This document shows positions 44,289-53,650 of a DNA stretch of 64,000 nt, piece after piece. The notes under the pieces were generated by a model. That model made no database searches. It worked only from the letters and a program-made list of their open reading frames with translations, and was not told where the DNA came from. The DNA is from Chondromyces crocatus (GTDB taxonomy: Bacteria; Myxococcota_A; Polyangia; Polyangiales; Polyangiaceae): assembly GCF_001189295.1 (NCBI RefSeq), contig NZ_CP012159.1, positions 2,618,001 through 2,682,000 on the forward strand, written 5' to 3'. Position 1 is the first letter of the stretch, and each line of letters opens with the position of its first letter. The translations under genes were made by a program, and so were the position numbers.

Positions 44289-45920
44289 TCACTCGACGAT
44301 CAGGGATCCCAGGTTGTACCAGCCGTCGGACTCGCGTCCCTCGATGGCGAGGCGGATCGCGGGCTCACGGCTGCGCGGGTCGAGCAGCGCGAGTCGGAGC
44401 GTCACGGGGCCATGCGGCAGGACGCGAGGGAGCCGGAGGGCGCCCTCCCAGACGGAGTCGCCTGGCAGGAGGTCGCGCACGTCGAGAGGAAGCTCGAGGA
44501 CGACGGGCGCCTGCGCGCTGATCTGCGAGCGGAGCTGGAGGGCCACGATGTAAGGGCGGTAGACGGGCGCGACGCCGACGTTCTGCCACCAGAGCGAGAG
44601 CTGCATCGACGCGCCCGCCTTGATCTTCCGGGGGTGCTCCAGGCGGCGGAGGACGAGGCGGTAGCCGAGGCGCCGGATGAAGGCGTCGAACCGGGCCCGC
44701 CACGCCGAAGGGATGGCAGACGACTTCAGGTTGATGGTGGAGGCGTGCCAGGCGAGGGCCTGGTCGAGGATGTATTCGATGTCCCAGCCCGCCGCGATCC
44801 AGTCGCCGGTGACGCTGCACGTCTCGAGCGAGACGGGGCTGCGCCGCCAGGCGTTGCGCATGGGCGGGCGCGAGAGCAGCATCGGGTACGAGTCGAGCAT
44901 GTGCGACCAGCCGACGTTGGGCTCCGATGAGCGCATGTCACCCCAGCAGTCGAGCCGCCAGCCAGCGCCGCGGGCGACGGCGTAGTCGACGACGCGTGGC
45001 TGGTCGTTGATGAGCAGCGGGGTGCGGGTGAAGGCCTTGAAGTACAGGTCGACGAGTTCGCGCTCGCGCTGGAGAGAGGGGAGCGCGTCGCTCCAGCCTT
45101 CGCCGTAAGGACCATGGGTGGCGATGTCGACGCTGTCGAGGTCGGGGTGACCGTCGTAGCGTGCGCCCGCAGCGGTCACGAGATCGCCCCAGTGCTTCAG
45201 GTAACGAGGGTCGTCGACGTCCGGCTCCCAGACGGTGTTGCTGCGCGGATCGTCCGCGGGGTCGACGCGGCGCGCGCCGGAGTTCTGGTACCAGGTCGGC
45301 AAGGGATGCTCGTGGTCGTACGGCATCAGGCGAAGGGCGAGGGTCTGGCCATGGCGCCGGGCTTCGCCGAGGGCGGTGTCGATGATGTCCCACCGCACGT
45401 GGCCTTTTTCGGGCTCGATCGTGGCCCAGTGCCAGCGCAGGTAGGCGACGGTGCTGTCCGGGTAATCGGGCCGGGTGGGCGCGTCGGGGAGTGGCTGGGT
45501 GGGGCCGGCCTCGGACCAGTTGTGGCCCGTGAGGCCAGGGTTCAGCGTCTGTCCGCGGTAGCGCTGGAAGGTCTGGACGCCGATGCCCGGGTTGTCGAGG
45601 TGGCCATGGATCTCGCGCGGGCGCACCACGACGGTGGGGCTCGTGGGTGACGGCGGCTTGCCGAAGGTCCAGGGAGATCGGACGAGCGGGGTGGGATCCG
45701 CGGGCTGTGGAGCAATGTGGAGAAGCGAGGGCGCGGGCGTGGGGGCTGGTGGCGTGAGGGGTGGGGGCGACGAGGAGGCGAGGGGGGCCGACGAGAGCGG
45801 GGAGTCCAGCGGCAAGGGCGAAGCCGAGGAGTCCGAGGTGCACTGACAGCCGGTGGCGAGCGCGAGCAGGGAGAGGGCGTGGGTGAGGGCTCGGGGAGAC
45901 AGGATCGATCGTGCGAGCAC
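44289..45920 (-). CDS. DUF4832-like / glycosidase-fold lipoprotein
   Basis: A 543-residue predicted lipoprotein (signal MLARSILSPRALTHALSLLALATGC) with a Pro/Ser linker to about residue 100. A TIM-barrel-like part begins DNPGIGVQTFQRY and contains STVAYLRWHWATIEPEKGHVRWDIID, typical of GH42-like/DUF4832 proteins; Glu in IEPEKG and in HGPYGEGW are candidate acids. The C-terminal ~150 residues form a beta-sandwich-like domain (GASMQLSLWWQNVGVAPVYRP). Carbohydrate hydrolysis or binding outside the cell is likely but unproven. GTG at 45920 was chosen: GGAGG lies 7 nt upstream and a lipoprotein signal starts there; ATG at 46010 is the alternative. Confidence 0.72.
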   Translation of the reverse strand: MLARSILSPRALTHALSLLALATGCQCTSDSSASPLPLDSPLSSAPLASSSPPPLTPPAPTPAPSLLHIAPQPADPTPLVRSPWTFGKPPSPTSPTVVVRPREIHGHLDNPGIGVQTFQRYRGQTLNPGLTGHNWSEAGPTQPLPDAPTRPDYPDSTVAYLRWHWATIEPEKGHVRWDIIDTALGEARRHGQTLALRLMPYDHEHPLPTWYQNSGARRVDPADDPRSNTVWEPDVDDPRYLKHWGDLVTAAGARYDGHPDLDSVDIATHGPYGEGWSDALPSLQRERELVDLYFKAFTRTPLLINDQPRVVDYAVARGAGWRLDCWGDMRSSEPNVGWSHMLDSYPMLLSRPPMRNAWRRSPVSLETCSVTGDWIAAGWDIEYILDQALAWHASTINLKSSAIPSAWRARFDAFIRRLGYRLVLRRLEHPRKIKAGASMQLSLWWQNVGVAPVYRPYIVALQLRSQISAQAPVVLELPLDVRDLLPGDSVWEGALRLPRVLPHGPVTLRLALLDPRSREPAIRLAIEGRESDGWYNLGSLIVE

Positions 45921-46198
45921 CCGTGAGCCTCCAGCAGCTCGGTCTCGTAAAGGAGCGCGGCGCAGCGAGCGCAGGCGCTGCACCAGGGTCGAGGGGTCGG
46001 GTGGTCGCATCGCGGTGAGGTATGACACCCGGGCGACGAGACCAGCCACCGCGGCAAGGCATGACGAGGCGGCAATCCAGGGATGGATCGCGCGGAGGAC
46101 AGAAGGGCTCGAGAGCGCGTCGGCGCTGTCGCAAACGAACGAGAGGCCGATGGGACGAGCGGGACGGCGGCGTGTGTTGGGGGCGGGGGAGGGGCCGT

Positions 46199-47431
46199 TC
46201 AGGTCGGCGCGGTGAGGCCGAGCTGCGCGTGCAGGCGTGTGACGTCGTCGGGGCGGAGGCCGAGCATGCCTGGCAGGGCGCGGAGATAGGCGTGCTCGGC
46301 CTCGGTGTCGGCCTCGATGGCCAGGAGGGAGACGAGGTAGAACTGCTCGGCCATGTCCCTGGAGCGGAGCTGGCCGAGCAGCGCGTACGGAGGCCAGGGG
46401 GTGTCGATCTCGCGGGCGAGGGCTTCACGCTCCTCGGCGGGGAGGCCCGAGGCGGTGACGCGGTCGAGGATGCCAGCGCGTTCGGTGGGGTCGATGTGGC
46501 CGTCGACGTTGGCCGCAGCGATCATGGCGCGGACGAGGAGGAGGGCGTCGGCCTGAGGATCGGCGCTGCCGCTCTGAGGGGCAGGAGCGGTCTGCGGTGC
46601 GTGCTGGGCGTGGGCCGCGTGCGGCGACGCTGGTGGTGCGTGCTGCGCGTGCTGCGCGTGCTGCGCGTACTGCGCGTGAGGTGCATGAGCCGCGTTCGGG
46701 GGGATGGGCGGCGCTCCAGGTGGTGGTGTCCAGGCGCCTGGAGGTGGCGCATCAGTGCGTGGTGGTCCAGCTGGCGGGAAGGGGGCTGGCGTCGACGCGG
46801 CGGGAAGAGGGGCTCCCCAGGTGGAAGGATCGTTCTGGTATGCGGATGGGGCCGCGCCTCCACCGGGGGCGGTGGGCGCAGGTGAGCCCATGAGTCCTGC
46901 GACGAAGCCTCCGACGCCACCTGCGGAGGCCTGAGCTGGAGGCGAGCCCCATCCGCCAGGAGCAGGGTTCGGCGGTGAGCCCCACCCACCTGCTGCGGAA
47001 CTGGGAAGCGGTCCCCATCCACCCGCTGCGGGGTTTGGCGAAGGCCCCCATCCGCCAGCAGCAGTGTTGTGCGGAGCGCCGAAGCCTCCGGCAGCAGGGT
47101 TGTGCGAAGCGCCCCACCCACCAGGCGCGGCGTTGTGCGGAGGCCCGAACGCACCCGCGTGCGCCGGAGCTCCGCCTTGAAGCCCGGGCGCGTCGGGGGT
47201 CTTGAAGTGGCGGTACGCGGTGTACGCGAGGCCTCCGGCCGCAGCGAGGCCTGCGGCGCCGACGAGCACTTTGCCAGCCGTGGCAACGCCGCCGAGGAGG
47301 CTGTCTTCGCCGACGATGTGGTTCACGGCGCGGCGTCGCATCCGGCGCATGCCCCGCCGGTAGTTGCGGCCGGCTTCGCTGTCGACGCCGTCGAAGAGGA
47401 GGGCGCCGAGGACCTGCTGGGCGTTGAACAT
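46199..47431 (-). CDS. DUF533/TerB-like protein with Gly/Trp and His/Ala/Gln repeat linker
   Basis: A 410-residue protein of the YebE/DUF533 type. It starts MFNAQQVLGALLFDGVDSEAG, has one hydrophobic segment (GKVLVGAAGLAAAGGLAYTAY, about 37-57), then a long low-complexity linker (about 65-285) of Gly-Gly-Trp-Gly and Asn-Pro-Ala-Ala units and a QHAQHAQHA run. The C-terminal helical domain (about 290-405) is TerB-like: ADALLLVRAMIAAANVDGHID, ERAGILDRVTASGLP, LVSLLAIEADTEAEHAYL. Function in the family is unknown; membrane association is likely. It follows the S51-like gene on the same strand. Confidence 0.8.
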   Translation of the reverse strand: MFNAQQVLGALLFDGVDSEAGRNYRRGMRRMRRRAVNHIVGEDSLLGGVATAGKVLVGAAGLAAAGGLAYTAYRHFKTPDAPGLQGGAPAHAGAFGPPHNAAPGGWGASHNPAAGGFGAPHNTAAGGWGPSPNPAAGGWGPLPSSAAGGWGSPPNPAPGGWGSPPAQASAGGVGGFVAGLMGSPAPTAPGGGAAPSAYQNDPSTWGAPLPAASTPAPFPPAGPPRTDAPPPGAWTPPPGAPPIPPNAAHAPHAQYAQHAQHAQHAPPASPHAAHAQHAPQTAPAPQSGSADPQADALLLVRAMIAAANVDGHIDPTERAGILDRVTASGLPAEEREALAREIDTPWPPYALLGQLRSRDMAEQFYLVSLLAIEADTEAEHAYLRALPGMLGLRPDDVTRLHAQLGLTAPT

Positions 47432-47505
47432 GCGCCATGGTCGCGGCGCGGCGAGGGGCCTGCAAGCGTCTCCCGTCGTGACGATGTGAGAGGAGACGGC
47501 GCGTT

Positions 47506-48627
47506 TCAGCCGAACGGGACGTCTTCTCCCGCGTGGTAGCGGTGCTTGGTCCCGTCGGGTCCGAACCCGTACACGGCGTCGTCCACGCCGACGCTCGTGG
47601 CGCGGCGAGGTGAGAGTTCCAGGTGGAGGTACGAGCGCTGGTTCAGGCCGATGCAGGCTTGATGGCGGAAGCGGCGGGCGAGGTAGGCGAGGTTGTCCGG
47701 ATCGTCGGTCTGGATGCGCTCCATGCAGTGCGGGAAGAGCTGGAGGTCGCGGACGAGGCCGAGGCCGCGGTCGTAGAGCTGGAAGTCGCGTGGGGTCTCG
47801 GCAAAGTCGTCGTAGACGATGACGCGCTCGCAGAGGGACATGGCGCCCGCAGACATGGCGACGATCTGGGCGCCGCGGCGGAGCGCCTCGGCGAGGGGTT
47901 CGCGCAGGCGGAAGAAGCGGAGGCCGTCGAGCAAGAGGTCCAGCCGGCCGCCGAAGAGGAGGAGGGTGCTGGCCTCGAGGATGCGCTGCTCCAGGCGCTC
48001 TCGCGTGGCGCGCCAGCCTGGGTGGTAGGCGGCGCCAGAGGCGTCGAAGGCGCGGTGCTCGATCTCTGTGAGGAGGTGGAAGAGGTGGTCGTCGTTCGCC
48101 TCCAGGGTGGAGAGGGCCTGGCGAAGCTGCTGCGCGAGGGCGTGCCGTTCGAGGGGGTGGGAGCCGCCGGTCGGGCCATCGCGGGAGAGGAGGCGGGGGA
48201 CGGTGAGGTCGGGGTCGAGCTGTTTGGCGTCCCGGAGGGCGCGGCGGAAGAGCGCGAGGAGGTGGGCGTTGTGCTCGAGGTAGAAGCGCCGCGCGGTCTG
48301 CTCCGCCTTGCGCAGCGCGGACCACGCCTCGGAGAGCTCGGGGGCGCGGCGGCAGAGATCGTTCAGCTCGGCGAGGAGCGATAGGTTGACGTGCGCGCGG
48401 TCGTAGCCGGCCTCCCACGCGGAAGGGAGGCCGAGCTGGTTCAAGGCACGCTTGACGTGCCCTTCGTCATGCTCGTTCTCCGCCCATCCCGCTGTGACGA
48501 GGAGGACCCTGCGGGACGCGGCGACCTCGGGGTCTGCATGCCGGGACCCGAGAAGGAGAGGGGCCGCGGTCTGGATCAGGTGTTCCTCGGACTCGGCGTT
48601 GCCGTTCAGCAGGAGCGCGCCTCGCAT
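47506..48627 (-). CDS. Peptidase S51-like (cyanophycinase/dipeptidase E fold) protein
   Basis: A 373-residue cytoplasmic protein. The C-terminal third fits the S51 fold: LLLFGGRLDLLLDGLRF, the nucleophile elbow IVAMSAGAMSLCE (Ser about 258), RGLGLVRDLQLFPHCMERIQ with a His in the expected place, and a late LHLELSPRRATSVGVDDAVY. The N-terminal ~190 residues, helical, are an extension absent from small PepE enzymes. Hydrolysis of Asp-containing peptides is the family theme, but the specificity is not deducible. ATG at 48627. It is divergent from a lipoprotein gene and 74 bp upstream of the DUF533 gene. Confidence 0.72.
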   Translation of the reverse strand: MRGALLLNGNAESEEHLIQTAAPLLLGSRHADPEVAASRRVLLVTAGWAENEHDEGHVKRALNQLGLPSAWEAGYDRAHVNLSLLAELNDLCRRAPELSEAWSALRKAEQTARRFYLEHNAHLLALFRRALRDAKQLDPDLTVPRLLSRDGPTGGSHPLERHALAQQLRQALSTLEANDDHLFHLLTEIEHRAFDASGAAYHPGWRATRERLEQRILEASTLLLFGGRLDLLLDGLRFFRLREPLAEALRRGAQIVAMSAGAMSLCERVIVYDDFAETPRDFQLYDRGLGLVRDLQLFPHCMERIQTDDPDNLAYLARRFRHQACIGLNQRSYLHLELSPRRATSVGVDDAVYGFGPDGTKHRYHAGEDVPFG

Positions 48628-48871
48628 GGCTCCATCGTAGTCCCGCGCATCCAGCGTCAGGGGGCCATCTGCCCCCCCCGCTCCCTCGGGTCATGCGGCG
48701 GGACTGGCGTTCGGGGCCTCGGGTCCAGGGATGCCATGGGCATCGACGAGAGGGGCCCGTCCTCGGGACCACCGCGGGGAGCTACGTGCGGGCCTGTAAG
48801 GTCTGCCAAGTCTTTCCGTTGATCGGCCACGCGCCCTGAGCTTCCATGGCGCTGCGCTGCTCGAGGGGTCC

Positions 48872-49519
48872 ATGCTCAACCGCCTATCTTCCGTGCTCGT
48901 GCTGCTGGTCTCGGTCGTGCTCACGGCGTGTCTGACCGGCTGCGGACCGCGGCTGGTGCCGTTCACTCATGAGCTGCGGATGCAGCACGGGCTGACGGCC
49001 AAGGATCTGAAGAACCTCCAGTTCTACGTGTCGCACGAGATCACGCTCCGGCGGGAGGTGGAGTCCGGCGGATCGCAGGTGACACCAGGGCACAAGCTGC
49101 TGCTGGTGTCGGGCAAGACCATCGAGGAGGTGGTGATCAAGAAGCACACGCCCGGGGTGGCCACCCAGATCACGAACAGCACCGTCTCGGTGAGCTTCGA
49201 GCCTGGGTTCTCGATGCTGTTCGCGGCGTCGCCGGAGCCCGGGATGGCGGAATCGATCGCGCAGGCGTTCGCGACGGCGCCCGACCCGTTCCCGGGGAAC
49301 CATCCGGAGTCCGCGCCGCTGCCCGAGCCCATCGGGGGGGCCGCTTCGGGGAGCTACTGGCTCGCCTCGTCGCAGGGGCGGAACGTGCCGTACCAGGGGC
49401 GCGCGTTCGAAGCGATCGGCGAGAGCTTGCGGGCACACCTGCTCGTCGACGCGGAGTCGCTGGAGGAAGAAGTCGAGAGCCGCACGGTGCTCCCAGGGGT
49501 CCGCCTCCAGGGCCAGTGA
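48872..49519 (+). CDS. Hypothetical lipoprotein coupled to a histidine kinase
   Basis: A 215-residue lipoprotein (MLNRLSSVLVLLVSVVLTACLTGC; either Cys 20 or Cys 24 could be lipidated). The mature part is beta-rich (LQFYVSHEITLRREV, TIEEVVIKKHTPGVATQI, TVSVSFEPGFSMLF) with no family I recognise. Its TGA overlaps the GTG start of the next gene (GTGA, 49516-49519), so translation is probably coupled and it may be the periplasmic partner of that kinase. Confidence 0.8.
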   Translation: MLNRLSSVLVLLVSVVLTACLTGCGPRLVPFTHELRMQHGLTAKDLKNLQFYVSHEITLRREVESGGSQVTPGHKLLLVSGKTIEEVVIKKHTPGVATQITNSTVSVSFEPGFSMLFAASPEPGMAESIAQAFATAPDPFPGNHPESAPLPEPIGGAASGSYWLASSQGRNVPYQGRAFEAIGESLRAHLLVDAESLEEEVESRTVLPGVRLQGQ

Positions 49520-51768
49520 CGCTCGCCTCGCTCTTCGCCAACCCGCGGCTGCGCGCGGAGCTGCTCGCCGCCGGGTGGGAGCTGTTCTCCGCGCTGCTCT
49601 TCGTTTCCGCCGTCGTCCCCGCCGCCTTCACCACGCCCTGGCCTGCAGTCCTGTTCCTCGGGTCGATGGCGGTCTCCGGTGCGCTCATCGGTCAGCTCTC
49701 GCGGCATGGGGCTCGGGGGTTCGCCGTGGCCGGCGCCATCCGGGTGGTGGCGTGGCCCCTCTCGTCCACCCCGCTGCTCGCGCGGGCCGGGACGTCGGGC
49801 GCGCCTTCCCAGATGGGGCTCTTGATCGCGGCGCTGGCGTTCGGGCTGATGGCAGGGGCGGTGCGCCGGACGATCTACCGGTGGCTCCTGCTGACGTCGT
49901 CGACCTCAGCGACGGCGCCGTCGGCCGCGGAGCTGCGCGAGCAGCTCGCGGGGCGCGCGATGACGCTGGGCATCGTGGGCGGCCAGGTGATGCTGGTGTT
50001 CGTCGTGGCGGTGCTGCGCACGGGGAGCCAGGTGGTGTTCAACGCCTGGGTCGAGGTGGTGCCGCTCCTGGCGCTGCTGGGAACCCTCGGGTTCACGATC
50101 GCGCTGAGGCCAGCGACGGCCGCGATCTCGCGGGCGCTGGTGAGCGGCGAGGACCTGGAGGGCGGGCTCGCGCAAGCAGAGCGGCTGCCGGACGTGCTGG
50201 CGCGCCTGAACTTCGGGCTGTGGCTGGTGTGCATCTCGGTGGGGGTGATCTACGTGCGGCCCGGGCCCTGGAGCCCGGGGGACGCGCTGATCCAGCTCGT
50301 GTTCGGGGCGCTGTTCGCGGTGGGGGTGTCCTTCTGCCAGCGAAGCTGGCACCGGGCGGCGGTCGCGCCGGTGATCGCGGCGCTCCGTGAGCAGCTCGGC
50401 CTGAGCGAGGGGGCGGCGCGAGAGCACCCGGGGGGGCCGCCGCTCCGGGTGGGCCAGCAGCTCCTGCGAGATTTCGGTCTGCCGCTCCTGTTCACGGGGC
50501 TCCTGTCGTTGCTCGCCACGGTCGGCCTGTACCGGACGCTGGCGAACGACGTGGATTTCGACGAGGCGGTGGGCGCGATGTCGGCGCTGTTCGCGTCGTT
50601 CTCGCTGCTCGTCCTCGCCGCGCTGGGGGTGGTGGCGCACGCGGCCGGTGAGTTGTCGCGGCCCCTGTCGCGGCTCGCGCGCGCCGCCGACGTGGTGGCG
50701 CGCGGCAAGCTCGACGAGGCCGTGCCCCAGCTGAACGGGCCCGCCGAGATGGTGGTGCTCGGCGAGAGTGTGGAGCGGATGCGGCAAGCGCTGTCGCGGA
50801 CCATCGGTGAGCTGGAGGCGGAGCGCGCGGGTCTGGAGGAGAACGTGGCGGTGCGCACCGCGGAGCTGTCGCGGGCGCTGGAGGAGCTGAAGCGGACGCA
50901 GTCGGCGCTGATCCAGGGGGAGCGGCTGGCGACGCTGGGTGAGCTGGCGGCGGGCCTGGCGCACGAGATCTACAACCCGCTGAATGCGATCCAGGGGGCC
51001 GCCGAGCCGCTGACGAAGATCGCCGCGGAGCTGTCGTCGATGGACCGGGCGTGGCAGGAGGCCGCGGGGGAGCTCTCGCCAGCACGGCGGGAGTCGCTCG
51101 CGCAGGAGCGGCGCGCCCTGGAGGTGGACGCGGCGCTCGCCGACCTGAGCGAGATCTCGATGCTGGTGGGGCGCGCCGTGGAGCGCGCGGTGCGCATCGT
51201 GACCAACCTGAAGAACTTCGCGCGCGCGCCGGGGGACGCGGTGCCCGCGGATCTGCACGCAGGGGTGGAGGAGACGCTGCTCTTGCTCGGTCCGTGGCTG
51301 CGGCGAGCGGAGATCGAGGTGGTGCGTCAGTACGGAGAGCTACCGCCGGTGGTCTGCCGGGTGAGCGAGATCCATCAGGTGTTCATGAACCTGCTGGTGA
51401 ACGCCATCCAGGCAATCGAATCGGGACGAGGGGGGTCACGAACGATTCGCATCGGGACGTGGCAGGAGGGGGACGGGGTGGCGATCGAGGTGGGCGACAG
51501 TGGGCCGGGGATCCCGGCGGAGTTCGCGAGTCGGGTCTTCGATCCCTTCTTCACGACCAAGCCGCGCGAGCAGGGTACCGGGCTGGGCCTCTCCATCTCG
51601 ACGGAGATCGTGCGCCGCCACGGGGGGCGGCTGACCCTGGAGGAGAACCTGGACGGCGCGGTGGGGGCCCGGTTCATCTGCCGGTTGCCAGTCAACGTGG
51701 GGAAGGGCACTCCCGGGGGGCGAGATATGGAGAGTGGTCCGCTTCCCTTGCGCCTTCACTCTTCGTAG
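49516..51768 (+). CDS. Polytopic membrane sensor histidine kinase
   Basis: A 750-residue kinase. About ten hydrophobic helices fill residues 20-385 (WELFSALLFVSAVVPAAF to SFSLLVLAALGVVAHAAG), with no large extracytoplasmic domain. A HAMP-like segment (RPLSRLARAADVVARGKLDE, about 385-435) and a coiled coil follow. HisKA has AHEIYNPLNAIQGA (His about 483; Tyr replaces the usual Arg after HEI). The ATPase domain has NLLVNAIQAIE, DSGPGIPAEF and GTGLGLSISTEIV. No response regulator is adjacent; the lipoprotein whose stop overlaps its GTG start is a likely partner. Confidence 0.88.
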   Translation: MTLASLFANPRLRAELLAAGWELFSALLFVSAVVPAAFTTPWPAVLFLGSMAVSGALIGQLSRHGARGFAVAGAIRVVAWPLSSTPLLARAGTSGAPSQMGLLIAALAFGLMAGAVRRTIYRWLLLTSSTSATAPSAAELREQLAGRAMTLGIVGGQVMLVFVVAVLRTGSQVVFNAWVEVVPLLALLGTLGFTIALRPATAAISRALVSGEDLEGGLAQAERLPDVLARLNFGLWLVCISVGVIYVRPGPWSPGDALIQLVFGALFAVGVSFCQRSWHRAAVAPVIAALREQLGLSEGAAREHPGGPPLRVGQQLLRDFGLPLLFTGLLSLLATVGLYRTLANDVDFDEAVGAMSALFASFSLLVLAALGVVAHAAGELSRPLSRLARAADVVARGKLDEAVPQLNGPAEMVVLGESVERMRQALSRTIGELEAERAGLEENVAVRTAELSRALEELKRTQSALIQGERLATLGELAAGLAHEIYNPLNAIQGAAEPLTKIAAELSSMDRAWQEAAGELSPARRESLAQERRALEVDAALADLSEISMLVGRAVERAVRIVTNLKNFARAPGDAVPADLHAGVEETLLLLGPWLRRAEIEVVRQYGELPPVVCRVSEIHQVFMNLLVNAIQAIESGRGGSRTIRIGTWQEGDGVAIEVGDSGPGIPAEFASRVFDPFFTTKPREQGTGLGLSISTEIVRRHGGRLTLEENLDGAVGARFICRLPVNVGKGTPGGRDMESGPLPLRLHSS

Positions 51769-51874
51769 ACCGGCCGAAACAAACCGGATAGCCTCAGCCC
51801 TGACGAACCGATAAAGCCGAGTTTCAAAGCGTAACAAGCGTCCCGATGTCGCGCAGCGCAAGAGGCCCCGCGGA

Positions 51875-53650
51875 ATGGTGCTCGCGGGAGCGCTGGGGAG
51901 AACACGAGAAGCCATGGAGCAGCGCGCGATCCGACCGGCAGGTCCCAAGGCCTCCAATGTGGATCCGATGATTGGGAAGGTCGTCGCCGGCCGATACCGC
52001 CTTGAAGCGCGGGTCGGTGAAGGCGGCATGGGTGTGGTTTACAGGGCCCGGCACGTGCTCATCGAGCGCGTGGTGGCGCTGAAGCTCATACGGCCAGACC
52101 TGCGCGGAGAGACGCATCTCCGGGCATGGATGCTGCGTGAGGCGCGCGCCGCGAACCGGGTCGACCACGCCCACATCATCGATATCCACGATATCGGTGA
52201 GACCGAGGAGGGTGAACTTTACCTGGTGATGGAGTTCCTGGTGGGCACGCCGCTCTCCGCGGAACTCGCGCGCGGGCCGACGCCGATCGCCCGGGCGGTG
52301 GACATCCTGGAGCAGATGTGCGCAGCGCTGGCCCGCGCCCACGACCTGGGTGTCGTGCACCGCGACCTGAAGAGCGACAACATCCTGCTCACGCAGCGCG
52401 GCGGTCGAAAGGATTTCGTGAAGATCCTCGACTTCGGCCTCGCAGCGATCGCCAGGGACCCCCGGCTGGCGCCGAAGGGGGCGGTCTTCGGGACGCCCGA
52501 GTACATGTCGCCGGAGCAGGCGCGTGGTGAGGAAGCGGGTCCTCAGTCGGACCTGTACGCTCTCGGCGTGCTCTTCTTCGAGATGTTGACCGGGCAGCTC
52601 CCGTTCCGATCGAACGATCGGGACACGCTGCTCGAGATGCAGCGCACGCATCCACCGCCTCGGCCGCGCTCGATCCGACCGGACGCGCACGCGCAAGGTG
52701 AGCTGATCTGCCTGCGCCTTTTGGAGAAGGACGTCCGGAAGCGCTACCGCGACGCGCATCATCTCCAGGAAGAGCTGAAGGCGCTGCAGCGCAGCCTGCC
52801 CACCCAGGCCTGGGAAATCGAAGGGGGAGACGCGATGGCGATGCCGCCGCCGCCTCCTCCTCCTCCCCAGAGCCCGGCCGTGATCGAGTGGGCCAGCCGC
52901 GCGGCACTCTTCGCGCGGATGGTGTCGCGCGCCTACCCGTCGGGGCAGACGCCGCCGGACGTGCAAGGGGCGCTGACGCAGATGTGGGATCTCGCCAAGC
53001 GCGCCAACGGGCTCGAAGGCGAGGTGGCGAGCCTGACGCGGAAGGTCGATGCGCTGGAGCGCCGCGGCCGGGCACTGCGCGCAGAGATCGGTCGAAAGGT
53101 CGAGGAGCTGGCGCATGAGGAGTCGCGCGTGATGCGCGAGGCCGCCGCCGACGCCGAGGACGTGGAGAAGGTCCGCGGCGAGCTGGCGATCGCGGAGAAG
53201 CAGGCGCTCTCCGCGCGCCAGATCGCCGAAGCGGCAGCGCGGCAGGGGACGCACGAGCCGCTCGTGTACGAGCGCGCCGGCGCTGCTGGCGCAATCGCGC
53301 AAGCGAAGCGGGAACAGCTCGGGCGCTACGAGCAGAAGAAGAACATGCGCGAAGCCACGGCCCGGGATCTGAGGCGTCAGATCGAGGAGCTTCGTGCGCA
53401 GCTCGCGCGCTACGCCGAGGCCCTGGAAGAGGACCTGGCTCAAGGCAGGGAGCGGGTGGCGGTGCGGACGCGGGAAGGCGTGCACTTCGAGCGTTCGTTC
53501 ACCGAGGTCTCGAACATCCTCCTCGGTCACCTGCGCAACCGGCCCGAGTGCCGCGATCTGGTAAACGAGCTGCTCGCCTCGTCCAACAGCAGCCCGCACG
53601 GCGACGTGCCCCCCGAGCAGCGCCTCTCCGGGCGACTCAACCCCTCCTGA
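51875..53650 (+). CDS. Ser/Thr protein kinase with C-terminal coiled coil (Hanks type)
   Basis: A 591-residue Hanks-type kinase. The kinase domain covers about 38-300: Gly loop VGEGGMGVVYRA, ATP Lys in VVALKLIRPD about 69, HRDLKSDNILL about 162, DFGLA about 187, GTPEYMSPEQ about 208; all key residues are present. After a run of eight Pro (about 328-336) comes a long Arg/Glu/Ala coiled coil (about 365-545; EVASLTRKVDALERRGRALR, REATARDLRRQIEELRAQLA). No transmembrane helix is visible, unlike many bacterial PknB-type kinases, so it is probably cytoplasmic and oligomeric. ATG at 51914 is an alternative start. Confidence 0.92.
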   Translation: MVLAGALGRTREAMEQRAIRPAGPKASNVDPMIGKVVAGRYRLEARVGEGGMGVVYRARHVLIERVVALKLIRPDLRGETHLRAWMLREARAANRVDHAHIIDIHDIGETEEGELYLVMEFLVGTPLSAELARGPTPIARAVDILEQMCAALARAHDLGVVHRDLKSDNILLTQRGGRKDFVKILDFGLAAIARDPRLAPKGAVFGTPEYMSPEQARGEEAGPQSDLYALGVLFFEMLTGQLPFRSNDRDTLLEMQRTHPPPRPRSIRPDAHAQGELICLRLLEKDVRKRYRDAHHLQEELKALQRSLPTQAWEIEGGDAMAMPPPPPPPPQSPAVIEWASRAALFARMVSRAYPSGQTPPDVQGALTQMWDLAKRANGLEGEVASLTRKVDALERRGRALRAEIGRKVEELAHEESRVMREAAADAEDVEKVRGELAIAEKQALSARQIAEAAARQGTHEPLVYERAGAAGAIAQAKREQLGRYEQKKNMREATARDLRRQIEELRAQLARYAEALEEDLAQGRERVAVRTREGVHFERSFTEVSNILLGHLRNRPECRDLVNELLASSNSSPHGDVPPEQRLSGRLNPS

